Source: an uncultured Lachnospiraceae bacterium (GTDB taxonomy: Bacteria; Bacillota; Clostridia; Lachnospirales; Lachnospiraceae). Taken from it: a stretch of 64,000 bases of DNA. The stretch lies in NCBI GenBank assembly GCA_910578555.1, contig CAJTPS010000005.1, positions 62,001-126,000 on the forward strand. The letters are read 5' to 3'. This document shows positions 1-9,394 of the stretch, in pieces. The translations under genes were made by a program, and so were the position numbers. Under the pieces are notes generated by a model. The model was not told the origin of the DNA and searched no databases. It saw only the letters and a list, made by a program, of their open reading frames with translations. Positions within the stretch are counted from its first letter, which is position 1. Each line of letters starts with the position of its first letter.

Positions 1-776
1 TGTCTAAAGAAGAAATGATCGAAAAGGTTATGGAAGCGGCAAGACTCGTGCAGATCGACGGACTGATGGAGCGTAAGCCCCGCGAACTTTCCGGAGGACA
101 ACAGCAGCGGGTGGCGATTGCACGTGCGCTGGTGAAGAGACCCAGAGTGCTCCTGTTAGACGAACCGCTCTCTAATCTGGATGCACGGCTGCGTCTCCAG
201 ACGAGAGAAGAGATCAGACGGATTCAGAAGGAAACCGGCATTACAACTGTTTTTGTGACGCATGATCAGGATGAGGCGATGAGTATCTCTGACCGGATCG
301 TCGTGATGAAAGAGGGCGTCGTGCAGCAGATCGGAGCGCCGCAGGAGGTATATGACAGCCCGACGAATCTGTTTGTGGCCAAATTCCTTGGGACGCCGCC
401 CATCAATGTCTTTGCGGGACAAATCAGAGAGAATAAGCTCTATATCGGAGCCGATATGGTTATGCAGACCGGCGGTGCTGCCGACAGAGACGTCTATGTC
501 GGAATCAGACCGGAAGGATTTGTCCGAAACGATGCGGGAGCTTTGCGGTGCAGGCTGGATCGGGTGGAAGTCATGGGACGGGACATCAGCCTGATCTGTA
601 CAAATGAAGCCGCCTTAAGTCCGGTGGTTCGTGCGATTCTCGGCGCGCAGAGCATTCCGGAAACGGAACACAGGAAAGAAGGAGATTTTGTCACATTTTC
701 TCTGCTTTCCCGCAAGGTGTTTTTGTTTGACCGGAAGACGGAAGAAAGAATCTATTTCGGGGAGAGAAGCTTATGA
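1..776 (+). CDS. Carbohydrate ABC transporter ATP-binding protein (3' part)
   Basis: ATPase subunit of a sugar-type ABC importer of the MalK/MsmX/UgpC class. The frame is already open at base 3, so the start and Walker A motif lie outside the window. Visible in order are the ABC signature LSGGQQQRVAIARAL, Walker B VLLLDEPLSNLDA, the H-loop VFVTHDQDEA and a C-terminal TOBE-like regulatory region of about 120 residues. The stop overlaps the start of the first permease (ATGA), so the two are translationally coupled. The permeases and binding protein that follow make a complete importer. The substrate cannot be read from the sequence; sugars or sugar alcohols are the usual cargo. Confidence 0.93.
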   Translation, partial: SKEEMIEKVMEAARLVQIDGLMERKPRELSGGQQQRVAIARALVKRPRVLLLDEPLSNLDARLRLQTREEIRRIQKETGITTVFVTHDQDEAMSISDRIVVMKEGVVQQIGAPQEVYDSPTNLFVAKFLGTPPINVFAGQIRENKLYIGADMVMQTGGAADRDVYVGIRPEGFVRNDAGALRCRLDRVEVMGRDISLICTNEAALSPVVRAILGAQSIPETEHRKEGDFVTFSLLSRKVFLFDRKTEERIYFGERSL

Positions 777-1714
777 TAAAGACAACAGAGCGAATAGGTT
801 CCTATGCAGGAGCTGCTTCCCGGACTCGTAGAAAAAAGCTGATGGGCTGGCTGTATTTGATACCAGCGTTATGCTTTCTGGGGATATTTATGGTGTATCC
901 ACTGATCGACGTGTTCGTCTATTCCTTTGAGGAAGGATATAATTCGGCATCCCAGACGTACTTCGGTGTCGGCACGTACAATTATGCCTATGTTCTGCGA
1001 GATCCTTATTTCCTGCAGGCGCTTAAGAATACGCTGATTCTGGCAGCGATCACCGTGCCGCTTTCCACGGGAATTGCGCTGCTTATTTCACTTGGTCTAA
1101 ATGCAATCAGGTCATTGCGGGAACTATTTCAGACGATCTACTTTCTGCCTTATGTGACCAATACGCTGGCGGTCGGCATGGTGTTTATGATTCTGTTTAA
1201 GAAGACGGCGTATTCCGACGGATTGATCAATCTGCTGATCAGAGCTTTTGGCGGCAGCAGTGTGGATTTTATTGACGGACCGTATTGGGCGAAGATGTTT
1301 GTCCTTTGCCTTTACACGATCTGGGTCGTTATGCCTTTTAAGATTCTGATCCTGACCAGCGCGCTTGCCTCGGTAGACCGGCAGTATTACAACGCGGCGA
1401 AGGTGGACGGTACGTCGAAGTTCAGGACTTTTGCAAGAATCACACTGCCGATGATCTCACCAATGATTTTCTATTTGATTATCACAGGGTTTATCGGAGC
1501 CTTCAAGGCATACAGCGATGTGGTCGCGCTGTTCGGCACGGACCTGAATGCGGCGGGTATGAATACGATTGTCGGGTATGTCTATGATATGCTGTACGGA
1601 GACAGCGGCGGATATCCCTCTTACGCTTCTGCGGCGGCGATTATATTGTTTACCATTGTGCTTACGCTTACCTGCATGAATCTGCTGATCAGTAAGAAGA
1701 AGGTGCACTACTGA
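773..1714 (+). CDS. Carbohydrate ABC transporter permease, MalF type
   Basis: Inner-membrane permease of 313 residues, about six membrane helices after a basic N-terminus. The cytoplasmic EAA loop that contacts the ATPase is visible as NAAKVDGTSKFRTFARITLP. The length and the position directly after the ATPase gene fit the MalF/UgpA class. The start overlaps the preceding stop by four bases. It should form a heterodimer with the MalG-type permease at 1876. The 160-base gap to that gene is unusually long for such an operon and holds one copy of a dispersed palindromic repeat. Confidence 0.93.
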   Translation: MIKTTERIGSYAGAASRTRRKKLMGWLYLIPALCFLGIFMVYPLIDVFVYSFEEGYNSASQTYFGVGTYNYAYVLRDPYFLQALKNTLILAAITVPLSTGIALLISLGLNAIRSLRELFQTIYFLPYVTNTLAVGMVFMILFKKTAYSDGLINLLIRAFGGSSVDFIDGPYWAKMFVLCLYTIWVVMPFKILILTSALASVDRQYYNAAKVDGTSKFRTFARITLPMISPMIFYLIITGFIGAFKAYSDVVALFGTDLNAAGMNTIVGYVYDMLYGDSGGYPSYASAAAIILFTIVLTLTCMNLLISKKKVHY

Positions 1715-1720
1715 CGGGAT

Positions 1721-1753
1721 GTAACAGTAAAGCCGAAGCTGAACTGCTTTGAG
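1721..1753 (+). repeat. Dispersed palindromic repeat, copy 1 (diverged)
   Basis: Bases GTAACAGTAAAGCCGAAGCT, continuing to about 1753, match three other intergenic copies at 11439, 13218 and 53674. The shared pattern is an imperfect palindrome, GTGACAGT, two bases, AGCC, GAA, GGCT, two bases, ACTGTTAC. This copy has lost one G in the centre and diverges at its right end. It lies between the two permease genes. Confidence 0.6.
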
Positions 1754-1875
1754 CGGAGGCAGGCAGTGAAACAGGATCGGCTGCTGCAGAGGGCAGACGG
1801 AGAGAAGAGTATTTTGGAAGGCAGTCGATTGAAGGACGAAAGTGTGGAAACAGGAGCAAGAAGGACAGGGGAAAT

Positions 1876-2772
1876 ATGGAAGAAAAGAATATACTTGCAG
1901 AAAACGGAATATCGTATCAGGAGGCGGGTGCAGTGAGCCGCAGGCGCAGGAAAGCAGCGCAGAATGTCACATATATATTGCTGTCGGGGTGGGCGCTTAT
2001 CGTGCTGTTTCCTTTTTACTGGATGGTTCTGACCTCCGTCAAGAGCTATGGTGCATATAATTCCGAATATATTCCCAGGTTTTATACACTGTCTCCGACA
2101 TTGCAGAATTACGTTGAGGCTTTTACTGCGGTACCGCTGGGACGATATATGCTGAACACGCTTATTTTTACGCTTGTAACGACGCTGATCATGCTGGTGG
2201 TGATCACGCTGGCGGCGTTTGCTTTTGCGAGGCTGACATTTCGGGGTAAAAATATTGTATTTGTTATTTTTCTTTCCATGATGATGATTCCGAATGAACT
2301 GGTAGTCATTACGAATTTTATGACGGTTACAAATCTTGATATGCGTAATTCCTTTGCAGGACTGATTCTGCCTTCTGTCATGTCGGTATTTTATATTTAT
2401 CTGCTCAAGGAAAATTTTGAACAGATACCGGACAGCCTGTATTATGCCGCAAAAGTGGACGGCACTTCCGATCTGCGGTATCTGCTCAGAGTCATGATAC
2501 CGATCTCTAAGCCGACGCTTATTACAATTACAATTCTGAAGATGATCGAGTGCTGGAATTCTTATGTGTGGCCGAGACTGATCACGGATGACGCGGATTA
2601 TTTCCTTGTGTCCAACGGGATTCAGGAGATCCGGGAGAACGGATTCGGGCGGGAGAATATACCGGCGATGATGGCGGCGGTAGTGGTGATCAGTGTTCCG
2701 CTGATCGTTTTATTTCTGGTATTTCGCAGGAAAATCATGGAGGGCGTTTCCAGAGGCGGCATGAAGGGATGA
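1876..2772 (+). CDS. Carbohydrate ABC transporter permease, MalG type
   Basis: Second permease of the importer, 298 residues, with six predicted membrane helices. The EAA loop reads YYAAKVDGTSDLRYLLRVMI and ends in the usual I-P-S/K-P pattern (IPISKPTL). The start follows GGGGAAAT with reasonable spacing. It pairs with the MalF-type protein upstream and is followed after about 90 bases by the substrate-binding protein. Function is confident at family level; the substrate is unknown. Confidence 0.93.
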   Translation: MEEKNILAENGISYQEAGAVSRRRRKAAQNVTYILLSGWALIVLFPFYWMVLTSVKSYGAYNSEYIPRFYTLSPTLQNYVEAFTAVPLGRYMLNTLIFTLVTTLIMLVVITLAAFAFARLTFRGKNIVFVIFLSMMMIPNELVVITNFMTVTNLDMRNSFAGLILPSVMSVFYIYLLKENFEQIPDSLYYAAKVDGTSDLRYLLRVMIPISKPTLITITILKMIECWNSYVWPRLITDDADYFLVSNGIQEIRENGFGRENIPAMMAAVVVISVPLIVLFLVFRRKIMEGVSRGGMKG

Positions 2773-2865
2773 GATATACAAGAGCCGCAAAGTGGGAATG
2801 GCAAAGCAGATTCGAAACCTGCCTTGTCGCCTTCGCAAAGAAATACTTTGGCATGGTGGAGAACA

Positions 2866-4509
2866 ATGGATTATAAAATATCAGTGATAAGAATTTTTAA
2901 GAGATTATTATGGCCGGCGGTATTGTGCGGATGCGTATCCCTGTTATCAGGCTGTCACGGCAGGGAAGGCCTTGCGCCCTTCGAGAGGCCGGAGCAGTTC
3001 GATGATACAAGAGAATACGAGATCACTTTCTGGGCGAAAAATGATACCAATAAGACGCAGACGGCGATTTATGAGAGAGCAATCAAAGATTTCGAGAGTC
3101 TGTACCCGAACATTACCGTGAATATGCGTCTCTATACGGATTACGGCAAGATCTATAACGATGTGATCACTAACATTGCGACCGATACGACGCCGAATGT
3201 CTGTATCACCTATCCGGATCATATTGCGACGTATCTGACGGGAACCAATCTCGTGGTTCCGCTGGAGGAGGTATATGCCGACGAGGCATATGGTCTCGGC
3301 GGAAGAGAAGTGCGGTTTCATTCGCCGAAGGCCTCGGAGATTATTCCGCAGTTTATGGAGGAATGTTCTTTCGGCGGGCACTGCTATGCGCTTCCTTATA
3401 TGCGCTCTACGGAAGCCTGTTATATCAATAAGACTTATGTGGAAGCGCTGGGATATACGCTTCCGGAGATTCTTACATGGGATTTTATCTGGGAAGTTTC
3501 CGAGGCTGCCATGGCAAAAGATGCGGACGGCACATATCTTGTCAACGGGCAGAAGGTGCTGATTCCTTTTATCTACAAGTCTACTGATAACATGATGATC
3601 CAGATGCTTAAGCAGAAAGGTGCCGGATATTCCACGGAAGACGGTGAAATACAGCTTTTTAATGACACTACGGCAGACTTTCTGCAGGAGATAGCGGCAT
3701 ACGGGGAAAGCGGTGTGTTTTCCACATTTAAAATATCGAGTTATCCGGCTAATTTTCTGAATGCGGGGCAGTGTATCTTCGCAATAGACTCCACGGCAGG
3801 CGCAACATGGATGGGCACGGATGCGCCGCTTTGTGATATCAGCAAGGATAAGATCGTCGAATTTGAGACAGAGGTCATGATGATCCCGCAGTTCGATCCG
3901 CAGAATCCATGGATGATCTCGCAGGGACCGTCCGTCTGCGTGTTCAATAAAGAAGATCCGCAGGAGGTCATGGCGGCATGGCTGTTCACACAGTATCTGC
4001 TGACAGATGAGGTACAGACAGCTTATGCGGAGACGGAGGGATATGTGCCGGTAACCATAACGGCGCAGGAGTCGGAAGAATATCGGACATATTTGTCTGC
4101 GTGCGGCAGCGACGAAGCGCATTACGATGTGAAAATCAAGGCTGCGGAACTGCTGTTAAACCATGTAGAGCACACTTTCGTCACATCGGTGTTTGCCGGT
4201 TCTGCATCGCTTCGGGATGCCGCCGGACAGCTGGTGGAGAATACCGTCAAATCTGTCAGAAGAGGGCAGACGGTCGATGAGACATATATTGATGAGATGT
4301 ACGAAGATATCACCGCGCTGTACCGATTGGATCAGATCGGGATGAGGAACAGCAGGGTGTCTTCTGATAGGGAAGAGATGGGAAAACTTCCGACAATATC
4401 GGTGCTGCTGCTGGCTGTGCTGGCGGTAGTGTGGTCAGGGATGATTCTGTATGCTGCAGGAGCCGCCTTAAAGAAAAGACTGGCTTTGGACAGAGAGACG
4501 AAACGTTAA
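2866..4509 (+). CDS. Extracellular solute-binding lipoprotein with C-terminal membrane anchor
   Basis: Substrate receptor of the ABC importer, 547 residues. The start is chosen at 2866 because GGAG lies six bases upstream and it opens directly into a lipoprotein signal: basic start, hydrophobic core, lipobox LLSGC. The body resembles family 1 sugar-binding proteins (ITFWAKND near the start, then FESLYPNITV). Two features are odd. It is longer than the usual 420-450 residues, and it ends with a hydrophobic helix of about 22 residues (LLLAVLAVVWSGMILYAAGA) followed by a basic tail, so it would be anchored at both ends. It is the last gene of the importer operon. Confidence 0.88.
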   Translation: MDYKISVIRIFKRLLWPAVLCGCVSLLSGCHGREGLAPFERPEQFDDTREYEITFWAKNDTNKTQTAIYERAIKDFESLYPNITVNMRLYTDYGKIYNDVITNIATDTTPNVCITYPDHIATYLTGTNLVVPLEEVYADEAYGLGGREVRFHSPKASEIIPQFMEECSFGGHCYALPYMRSTEACYINKTYVEALGYTLPEILTWDFIWEVSEAAMAKDADGTYLVNGQKVLIPFIYKSTDNMMIQMLKQKGAGYSTEDGEIQLFNDTTADFLQEIAAYGESGVFSTFKISSYPANFLNAGQCIFAIDSTAGATWMGTDAPLCDISKDKIVEFETEVMMIPQFDPQNPWMISQGPSVCVFNKEDPQEVMAAWLFTQYLLTDEVQTAYAETEGYVPVTITAQESEEYRTYLSACGSDEAHYDVKIKAAELLLNHVEHTFVTSVFAGSASLRDAAGQLVENTVKSVRRGQTVDETYIDEMYEDITALYRLDQIGMRNSRVSSDREEMGKLPTISVLLLAVLAVVWSGMILYAAGAALKKRLALDRETKR

Positions 4510-4516
4510 TTTGCTA

Positions 4517-4544
4517 TTGATTTCCTGTGAAATTCATGTATACT
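4517..4544 (+). promoter_or_regulatory. Sigma-A type promoter for the lipoprotein gene
   Basis: TTGATT at 4517 and TATACT at 4539, separated by 16 bases. It lies just after the stop of the binding protein and gives a leader of about 100 bases before the start at 4654. Confidence 0.6.
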
Positions 4545-4653
4545 TAGTTTGGTCGCTGCACAGCGGCCGATGACATACGGTTCATCATATGCTGCGTGCA
4601 TTCGTATGGTACGGATACAGACAGGCAGATTCAGAGAAAGGCATGGTATAGAA

Positions 4654-5424
4654 ATGAAAAAGAAGACATTGTTACTGGCAATATCGGCACTTGTATTTTC
4701 ACTTGCGGGCTGCGGCTCTAAGGAGGGCACAGAGACAGATGCGAACCCGGAAGCGGTGCAGGCGGAGGTAAAATCCGAAGGCGTGATGACTTATGACGAG
4801 TATGCGGCCGCGGCGTTAGATACAGAGGTCGTGATCGAGACTTATGTACAGGCAAAGCAGGCCTGGTGGGAGAACCAGGCAACTGTATATACGCAGGACA
4901 GGGACGGCGGATATTTTCTGTACAACATGGCTTGTTCTGAGGAAGATTATGAGAAGCTGACACCGGGCACTAAGATTAAGGTGACAGGATATAAGGCAGA
5001 GTGGTCCGGCGAGGTTGAAGTCATAGATGCGACATTTGAGATCGAGGACGGCAGTTATGTGGCCGAGGCGGAGGATGTGACGTCTTTACTCGGAACAGAC
5101 GAGCTCATCGGTCATCAAAACAAGTTTGTATCTTTTAAGGGAATGACGGTGGAGGCGGCCGGACAGAATGAAAACGGCGAGGACGTTCCTTTCCTGTACA
5201 GCTGGGACGGTTCCGGACAGGACGGAGACGACCTGTACTTTAATGTGTCTCTTGACGGCAATACATACACATTTACGGTGGAGTCCTATCTGTGCGACAA
5301 CACGACGGATGTGTATGCCGCAGTGAAGGACTTAAAGATCGGCGACAAAATCGATATGGAGGGATTCCTGTACTGGTATGAGGGCGTGAATCCCCACATT
5401 ACTTCGGTTAAAGCGGCAAAGTAA
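4654..5424 (+). CDS. Putative lipoprotein of unknown function, OB-fold-like
   Basis: A 256-residue secreted lipoprotein: MKKKTLLLAISALVFSLAGC is a clean type II signal with lipobox LAGC. The mature part is acidic, with two similar stretches (WWENQATVYTQDRDGGYFLY near residue 70 and later FLYSWDGSGQDGDDLYF) in beta-rich context, suggestive of repeated OB-like nucleotide/sugar-binding folds, an inference from pattern only. The start at 4654 is chosen because it begins the signal peptide. It has its own promoter and stands alone between the importer and a decayed region. No specific function is recognised. Confidence 0.75.
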   Translation: MKKKTLLLAISALVFSLAGCGSKEGTETDANPEAVQAEVKSEGVMTYDEYAAAALDTEVVIETYVQAKQAWWENQATVYTQDRDGGYFLYNMACSEEDYEKLTPGTKIKVTGYKAEWSGEVEVIDATFEIEDGSYVAEAEDVTSLLGTDELIGHQNKFVSFKGMTVEAAGQNENGEDVPFLYSWDGSGQDGDDLYFNVSLDGNTYTFTVESYLCDNTTDVYAAVKDLKIGDKIDMEGFLYWYEGVNPHITSVKAAK

Positions 5425-5549
5425 GTCTGTAATTAAAAAATACTCCCTTTTCGGAATTGTGCATTGAGAAATAGCTAATAAATATACACTGTAAATGGCT
5501 GATAAAGATTTTCTTATAAATATATCATCCGGAAGTTATAGGGGAAGAA

Positions 5550-5925
5550 ATGATAAAGGCGATATATTTTGATCTATTTTTCACTTTGATAGTTCCTGCA
5601 TATGAAAAAACAAACAACGAATATGAAATAATAAACTTGTCTGTTAGCGAGTGGGAACAATACGCAGAGAATGAAAAAAGTTCTAAAAATGATATCGAAA
5701 GAAGTATTAGATACTTTACATAAATTGAAATCAAAAGATATTAAATTAGGGCTAATAAGTAATGCGGATTGCATTGATTGTAAGTATTGGACCCAATCAC
5801 CATTATTTAGATGTTTTAATGATTCTATCTTTTCGTGCAATGTAGGATTATTAAAACCTGACAGGCAAATTTATGAGTTGGCAATGCAGCGTTTGAATAT
5901 ATATCCCGAGCAATTATCATATTAA
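5550..5925 (+). pseudogene. Decayed HAD-family hydrolase
   Basis: Remains of a haloacid-dehalogenase-like phosphatase in two frames. Frame one starts at 5550 with MIKAIYFDLFFTLIVP, a motif I region of the type seen in some subfamily IA proteins, and stops at 5723. A second frame from about 5671 carries motif II (KLGLISNADCID) and motif III (GLLKPDRQIYELAMQRL) and stops at 5925 just before the expected motif IV. The cap region between motifs I and II is missing. One internal deletion with a frameshift plus a 3' truncation explains the arrangement. The region is AT-rich compared with its neighbours. Confidence 0.75.
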
Positions 5926-6093
5926 GCATATTAACGAACTATTTAATTGCCTGTAACAACAAATTCAGGTTCATAGAACCGTTAAGTTGTTGAAGATTAT
6001 GTAATCTGTGTAGAACATACTTATATTTTATAATTTATGCACTGGGAACACTTTTCCGAAAAGGGCGAAAAAATAAAGCTCTATATAGAAGTT

Positions 6094-6137
6094 TATGCCG
6101 GCTATACTGCTGTAATGGAAGCAATATGACCGGCATA
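6094..6137. terminator. Inverted repeat, likely terminator between convergent units
   Basis: TATGCCGG at 6094 pairs with CCGGCATA at 6130, an 8-bp stem with a long loop, followed on the plus strand by TTTT. It sits at the 3' end of the minus-strand DUF2971 gene and could serve either strand. The long loop makes it a weak call. Confidence 0.4.
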
Positions 6138-6139
6138 TT

Positions 6140-6961
6140 TTAAGAAGTAGGCTTCCGCAGGGGACAGTCCGACATGCTGATCTTGTCTTTCAGGATATTC
6201 AGGCCACAGTCCTCCAGATAATCCTGTAAGATCGGAAGCGACTGGGATGAGGTGGGACCGATGATAATCTCGCCGACCAGATCCGACAAATGCAGCTTTA
6301 ATCTGCCGCACATGCGGTTTAAATCAAGCGGATAATATTTTTTGATCCTGCCGCGTGCAATGTGATATTTCGGCTCCACGGCAAAATCATTAGAGATAAA
6401 GGGAGAGACTACCAGCCGGAACTCCCGCTCATTTGCAAAGGAAGGGTGCTTGAAGGCGGCCGATTCTACCCATGCGTCGCTCATAAGAGCCTGAAGACGG
6501 TTTTTGCTTTCTGAGGACTGACCGTCTTCCCTGAAAGCACGATAGAATTCATCCACGAGATGGTGCTCGCGCATATCGGCCTGATAATATACTTCCTGCA
6601 GGGAGACGACGCCGCCGACCATCTTCTTCATAAGCGCTTCATGGAAGGCGATACACACGCCCTGTCCCAGATGCCCGTAGCGTTCCCACTGTGCGGCATC
6701 ATCCCGGTATCTGGAGAAACACGCTGCGTAGGCGGAGTAATGAAATTCCTGTTCCATTTCTTCGACGAAAAAGTTCTGTGCCTCGCGGAGCCTGTCAATA
6801 TTTCCGTCAGTTCTTAATTTCTCTATGACAGCCTTAAAGATTCCGTTCATGAAAAGCGTCATCTCGGAAGCATCATTCATATTCAGGATATTATTGAGTC
6901 TCAGTTCCCCGCAACGGATAATCCCGTCGAATGCGGTGAAGTCGGTGTAGTGATAAAGCAT
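6140..6961 (-). CDS. DUF2971 family protein
   Basis: A 273-residue protein whose N-terminus MLYHYTDFTAFDGIIRCGEL is typical of DUF2971: a Y-H-Y-T motif followed by a helix and an L-R-L-N-N segment with N-D-A-S-E. The central part has CFSRYRDDAAQWERYG, also characteristic of the family. The start at 6961 is chosen because the upstream extension has no family similarity and GGAGG lies nearby. A TATACT at 6999-7004 (minus strand) may be its -10 box. DUF2971 has no firmly established function; members are often found in accessory regions. It is transcribed against its neighbours and lies between decayed genes. Confidence 0.8.
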   Translation of the reverse strand: MLYHYTDFTAFDGIIRCGELRLNNILNMNDASEMTLFMNGIFKAVIEKLRTDGNIDRLREAQNFFVEEMEQEFHYSAYAACFSRYRDDAAQWERYGHLGQGVCIAFHEALMKKMVGGVVSLQEVYYQADMREHHLVDEFYRAFREDGQSSESKNRLQALMSDAWVESAAFKHPSFANEREFRLVVSPFISNDFAVEPKYHIARGRIKKYYPLDLNRMCGRLKLHLSDLVGEIIIGPTSSQSLPILQDYLEDCGLNILKDKISMSDCPLRKPTS

Positions 6962-7273
6962 GGGCGTCCTCCGTAAATGATTGTGATCATGTGTCTTAAG
7001 TATACCACAAAACAGGGAATTGTTACAGGACATTGCGGTCTATTCGTCATGGTGAGAGGAGGCAGGCAGGACAGTCTGCAGAGTATCAAAGTAATCCGCA
7101 CAGCGAAAATCGATTAAGGCTGTGGTGATTCGGATTATGGGAAATTGGAACTTTACTTACAACAAAGAGTGAAGTATGATGGTAAAGATAGTGAGTGTAG
7201 GCCGGCGACAACATGCAGTAAGCGCATGGCGCGGGTGTAACGGTTTAAAAGTCATGGAAAAGGTTTCGATACA
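6962..7273. other. 312-base divergent intergenic region
   Basis: Holds the likely promoter of the minus-strand DUF2971 gene (TATACT as read on the minus strand at 6999-7004). On the plus strand I see no clear promoter, hairpin or repeat before the dehydrogenase gene. Confidence 0.5.
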
Positions 7274-8887
7274 ATGGTTCGGGTAAGTCAGATTAAGATG
7301 CCCCTGTCGCACAGACGGGAGGATATTTTCTATAAAACAGCAAAAATACTGCGGATTGCGCCGGAGAAGATTTTATCGTGGCAGATCGTGAAGAAATCCA
7401 TCGATGCCAGAAAAAAGCCGGAGATCATGGTGGTCTATTCGGTGGATGTGTGTGTGGAGGCGCAGGATAAGGTGCTTCGGGCGTGCAGGAGCCAGCAGGT
7501 ACAGGCGGTGGATGAGAAACCCTATGTATTTCCGGCACAAGGAGAGGAAGAACTGGGCGGCAGACCGATTATCGTAGGCACGGGACCAGCCGGATTATTT
7601 TGCGGCTATCTGCTGGCAAAGCACGGATACCGGCCGCTGCTCATAGAGCGCGGCAGATGTGTGGAAGAGCGCCAGAAGGATGTGGAGAGATTCTGGCGGG
7701 AGGGTGTGCTTGATCCGTCGTCCAACGTGCAGTTCGGTGAGGGCGGAGCCGGTACTTTTTCGGACGGCAAACTCAATACGCTGGTCAAAGACAAATACGG
7801 CAGAAACAGGGAAGTCTTACGGATCTTCGTGGAAAACGGCGCGCCGGAGGCAATTCTGTACGAAGCGAAACCCCATATCGGCACGGATATTTTGTGCCGG
7901 GTCGTGCAAAACATGCGGGAGCAGATTATTTCATGGGGCGGAGAAGTCAGATTCGGGGCACAAGTCACCGATTTATGCTGTCATGCAGGGCAGGTTACGG
8001 GCGTGGTCATAAACGGCGTCGAGGTAATTGAGAGTGATGCGGTAGTCCTGGCCATCGGTCACAGCGCGAGGGATACCTTTGAAATGCTTTATCATAAACA
8101 GATTCCCATGGAAGCGAAAGCTTTTGCGGTTGGGCTTCGTATGGAGCATCCGCGCAGACTGATCGACCGGATGCAGTTTGGAATGGAGGAACATCCGCTT
8201 CTGCCGGCGGCAACTTATAAGGTGACGGTGCAGACGTCGTCAGGCAGAGGGGTTTATTCTTTCTGCATGTGTCCCGGCGGTTACGTGGTCAACGCTTCCT
8301 CGGAGCAGGGAAGGCTTGCGGTCAACGGCATGAGCTACAGCGGACGGAGCGGCGACAACAGCAACAGCGCTATGATCGTCACGGTGACGCCGGCGGACTA
8401 TGCGGACGATTCACCGCTTTCCGGCATTACTTTTCAGAGGAAACTGGAGGAAAAGGCATACCGGATTGGCGGCGGTGTGGTACCGGTGGAAACCTACGGG
8501 GATTATCGGCGGGCGGTGACGGGTCAGTCGGCGGAAGTGTCGGCTATCAGTCAGGAATATCCGGACTTTGCACCTGCAGTCAAGGGCGCCTGGCGGATGG
8601 CGGCGGTACATGATATTTTACCGGATACACTGAATCAGGCGCTTGTAGAAGGAATTGACCTAATTGGTCAAGGAATGCCGGGCTTTGCGGACAGCGGCGC
8701 ATATCTTTCCGGAATCGAGAGCCGGACGTCCTCACCCGTCAGAATCACGCGGGATGAGACAGGGCAGTCTGCGCTGCGTGGGCTTTATCCCTGCGGAGAA
8801 GGCGCAGGGTATGCGGGAGGCATCATGTCCGCGGCGATGGACGGCATGCTGACTGCGGAGAAGATCGGGGCGCGGTATGGAGGATAA
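7274..8887 (+). CDS. FAD-dependent dehydrogenase (COG2509-like)
   Basis: A 537-residue flavoprotein of the family annotated as uncharacterised FAD-dependent dehydrogenase. The N-terminal region of about 95 residues is the family's leading domain (MVRVSQIKMPLSHRREDIF). The dinucleotide-binding motif follows as GTGPAGLFCGYLLAKHGYRP near residue 105, then NVQFGEGGAGTFSDGKLNT, a signature of this group. The C-terminal LYPCGEGAGYAGGIMSAAMD closes the FAD site. The cellular substrate is not known. The final codons overlap the start region of the methyltransferase remnant at 8877, suggesting the two were once translationally coupled. Confidence 0.9.
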   Translation: MVRVSQIKMPLSHRREDIFYKTAKILRIAPEKILSWQIVKKSIDARKKPEIMVVYSVDVCVEAQDKVLRACRSQQVQAVDEKPYVFPAQGEEELGGRPIIVGTGPAGLFCGYLLAKHGYRPLLIERGRCVEERQKDVERFWREGVLDPSSNVQFGEGGAGTFSDGKLNTLVKDKYGRNREVLRIFVENGAPEAILYEAKPHIGTDILCRVVQNMREQIISWGGEVRFGAQVTDLCCHAGQVTGVVINGVEVIESDAVVLAIGHSARDTFEMLYHKQIPMEAKAFAVGLRMEHPRRLIDRMQFGMEEHPLLPAATYKVTVQTSSGRGVYSFCMCPGGYVVNASSEQGRLAVNGMSYSGRSGDNSNSAMIVTVTPADYADDSPLSGITFQRKLEEKAYRIGGGVVPVETYGDYRRAVTGQSAEVSAISQEYPDFAPAVKGAWRMAAVHDILPDTLNQALVEGIDLIGQGMPGFADSGAYLSGIESRTSSPVRITRDETGQSALRGLYPCGEGAGYAGGIMSAAMDGMLTAEKIGARYGG

Positions 8888-9230
8888 GATGGATTGGAAT
8901 GGCGTCAAGACATGGGAAATGATGTTAAAAAAGATCCTCTGCCATAATGTGCTGGAATATGTATCGGACCGGGAGGAGATCATGCGGCAGTTCGCGAGAC
9001 TGTTAAAGCCTGACGGATACATTTCCCTGGTCAAACATAATCGTGCAGGACGCGTTATGCAGATGACGGTGCTGTTAAATGATTTCGATCATGCGAACAG
9101 CCTTCTGGACGGAAGGGACAGCACGGCTTCCGAGTTCGGCACGATCCGCTATTATGAGGATATGGAGGTTGTCGGATGGTGCGATGACCTGTGCAGGAAT
9201 ACCGCGATATCGCCTTTTTCCATCATCTGA
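8877..9230 (+). pseudogene. SAM-dependent methyltransferase remnant with internal deletion
   Basis: The frame opens with MEDKMDWNGVKTWEMMLKK and jumps straight to ILCHNVLEYVSDREEI, FARLLKPDGYISLVKHN and LLDGRD. The last blocks are the middle of a class I methyltransferase. The SAM-binding glycine motif and about 90 residues that should lie between the two parts are absent, and the C-terminus breaks off after a YYED motif. The likely start is 8889, six bases after GGAG. Without motif I the product should be inactive. The reading frame has stayed open, so it may still be translated. Confidence 0.72.
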
Positions 9231-9394
9231 TTATCAGGAAAAAGTGACGTGCCGGATTTGCCAGTAGTCAGGATGCAGTCTGCAGATGCGAATATTTTTG
9301 TCTGTTTAAGCAGTATTGCAGCAGGCTTGCAATATGCATAAGGGATTAATATGAAGCGATTTTACAGCATGAAGATAGAAAACGGAGAAGAACA

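Noticed and set aside
2947..4122. A 391-codon open frame on the minus strand inside the binding-protein gene
   Set aside because: It is antisense to a clear lipoprotein gene, is rich in R, H, C and I as is typical of such shadows, and has no ribosome binding site or recognisable family.
5955..5991. Hairpin CAACAA/TTGTTG with inner GGTTC/GAACC
   Set aside because: It lies in decayed AT-rich DNA, is short and has no U-run or gene context.
9240..9394. T-box leaders before amino acid genes (proB, ilv, leu, his)
   Set aside because: The conserved T-box core (GGTGG followed by ACCGCG) is not seen in any of these leaders.
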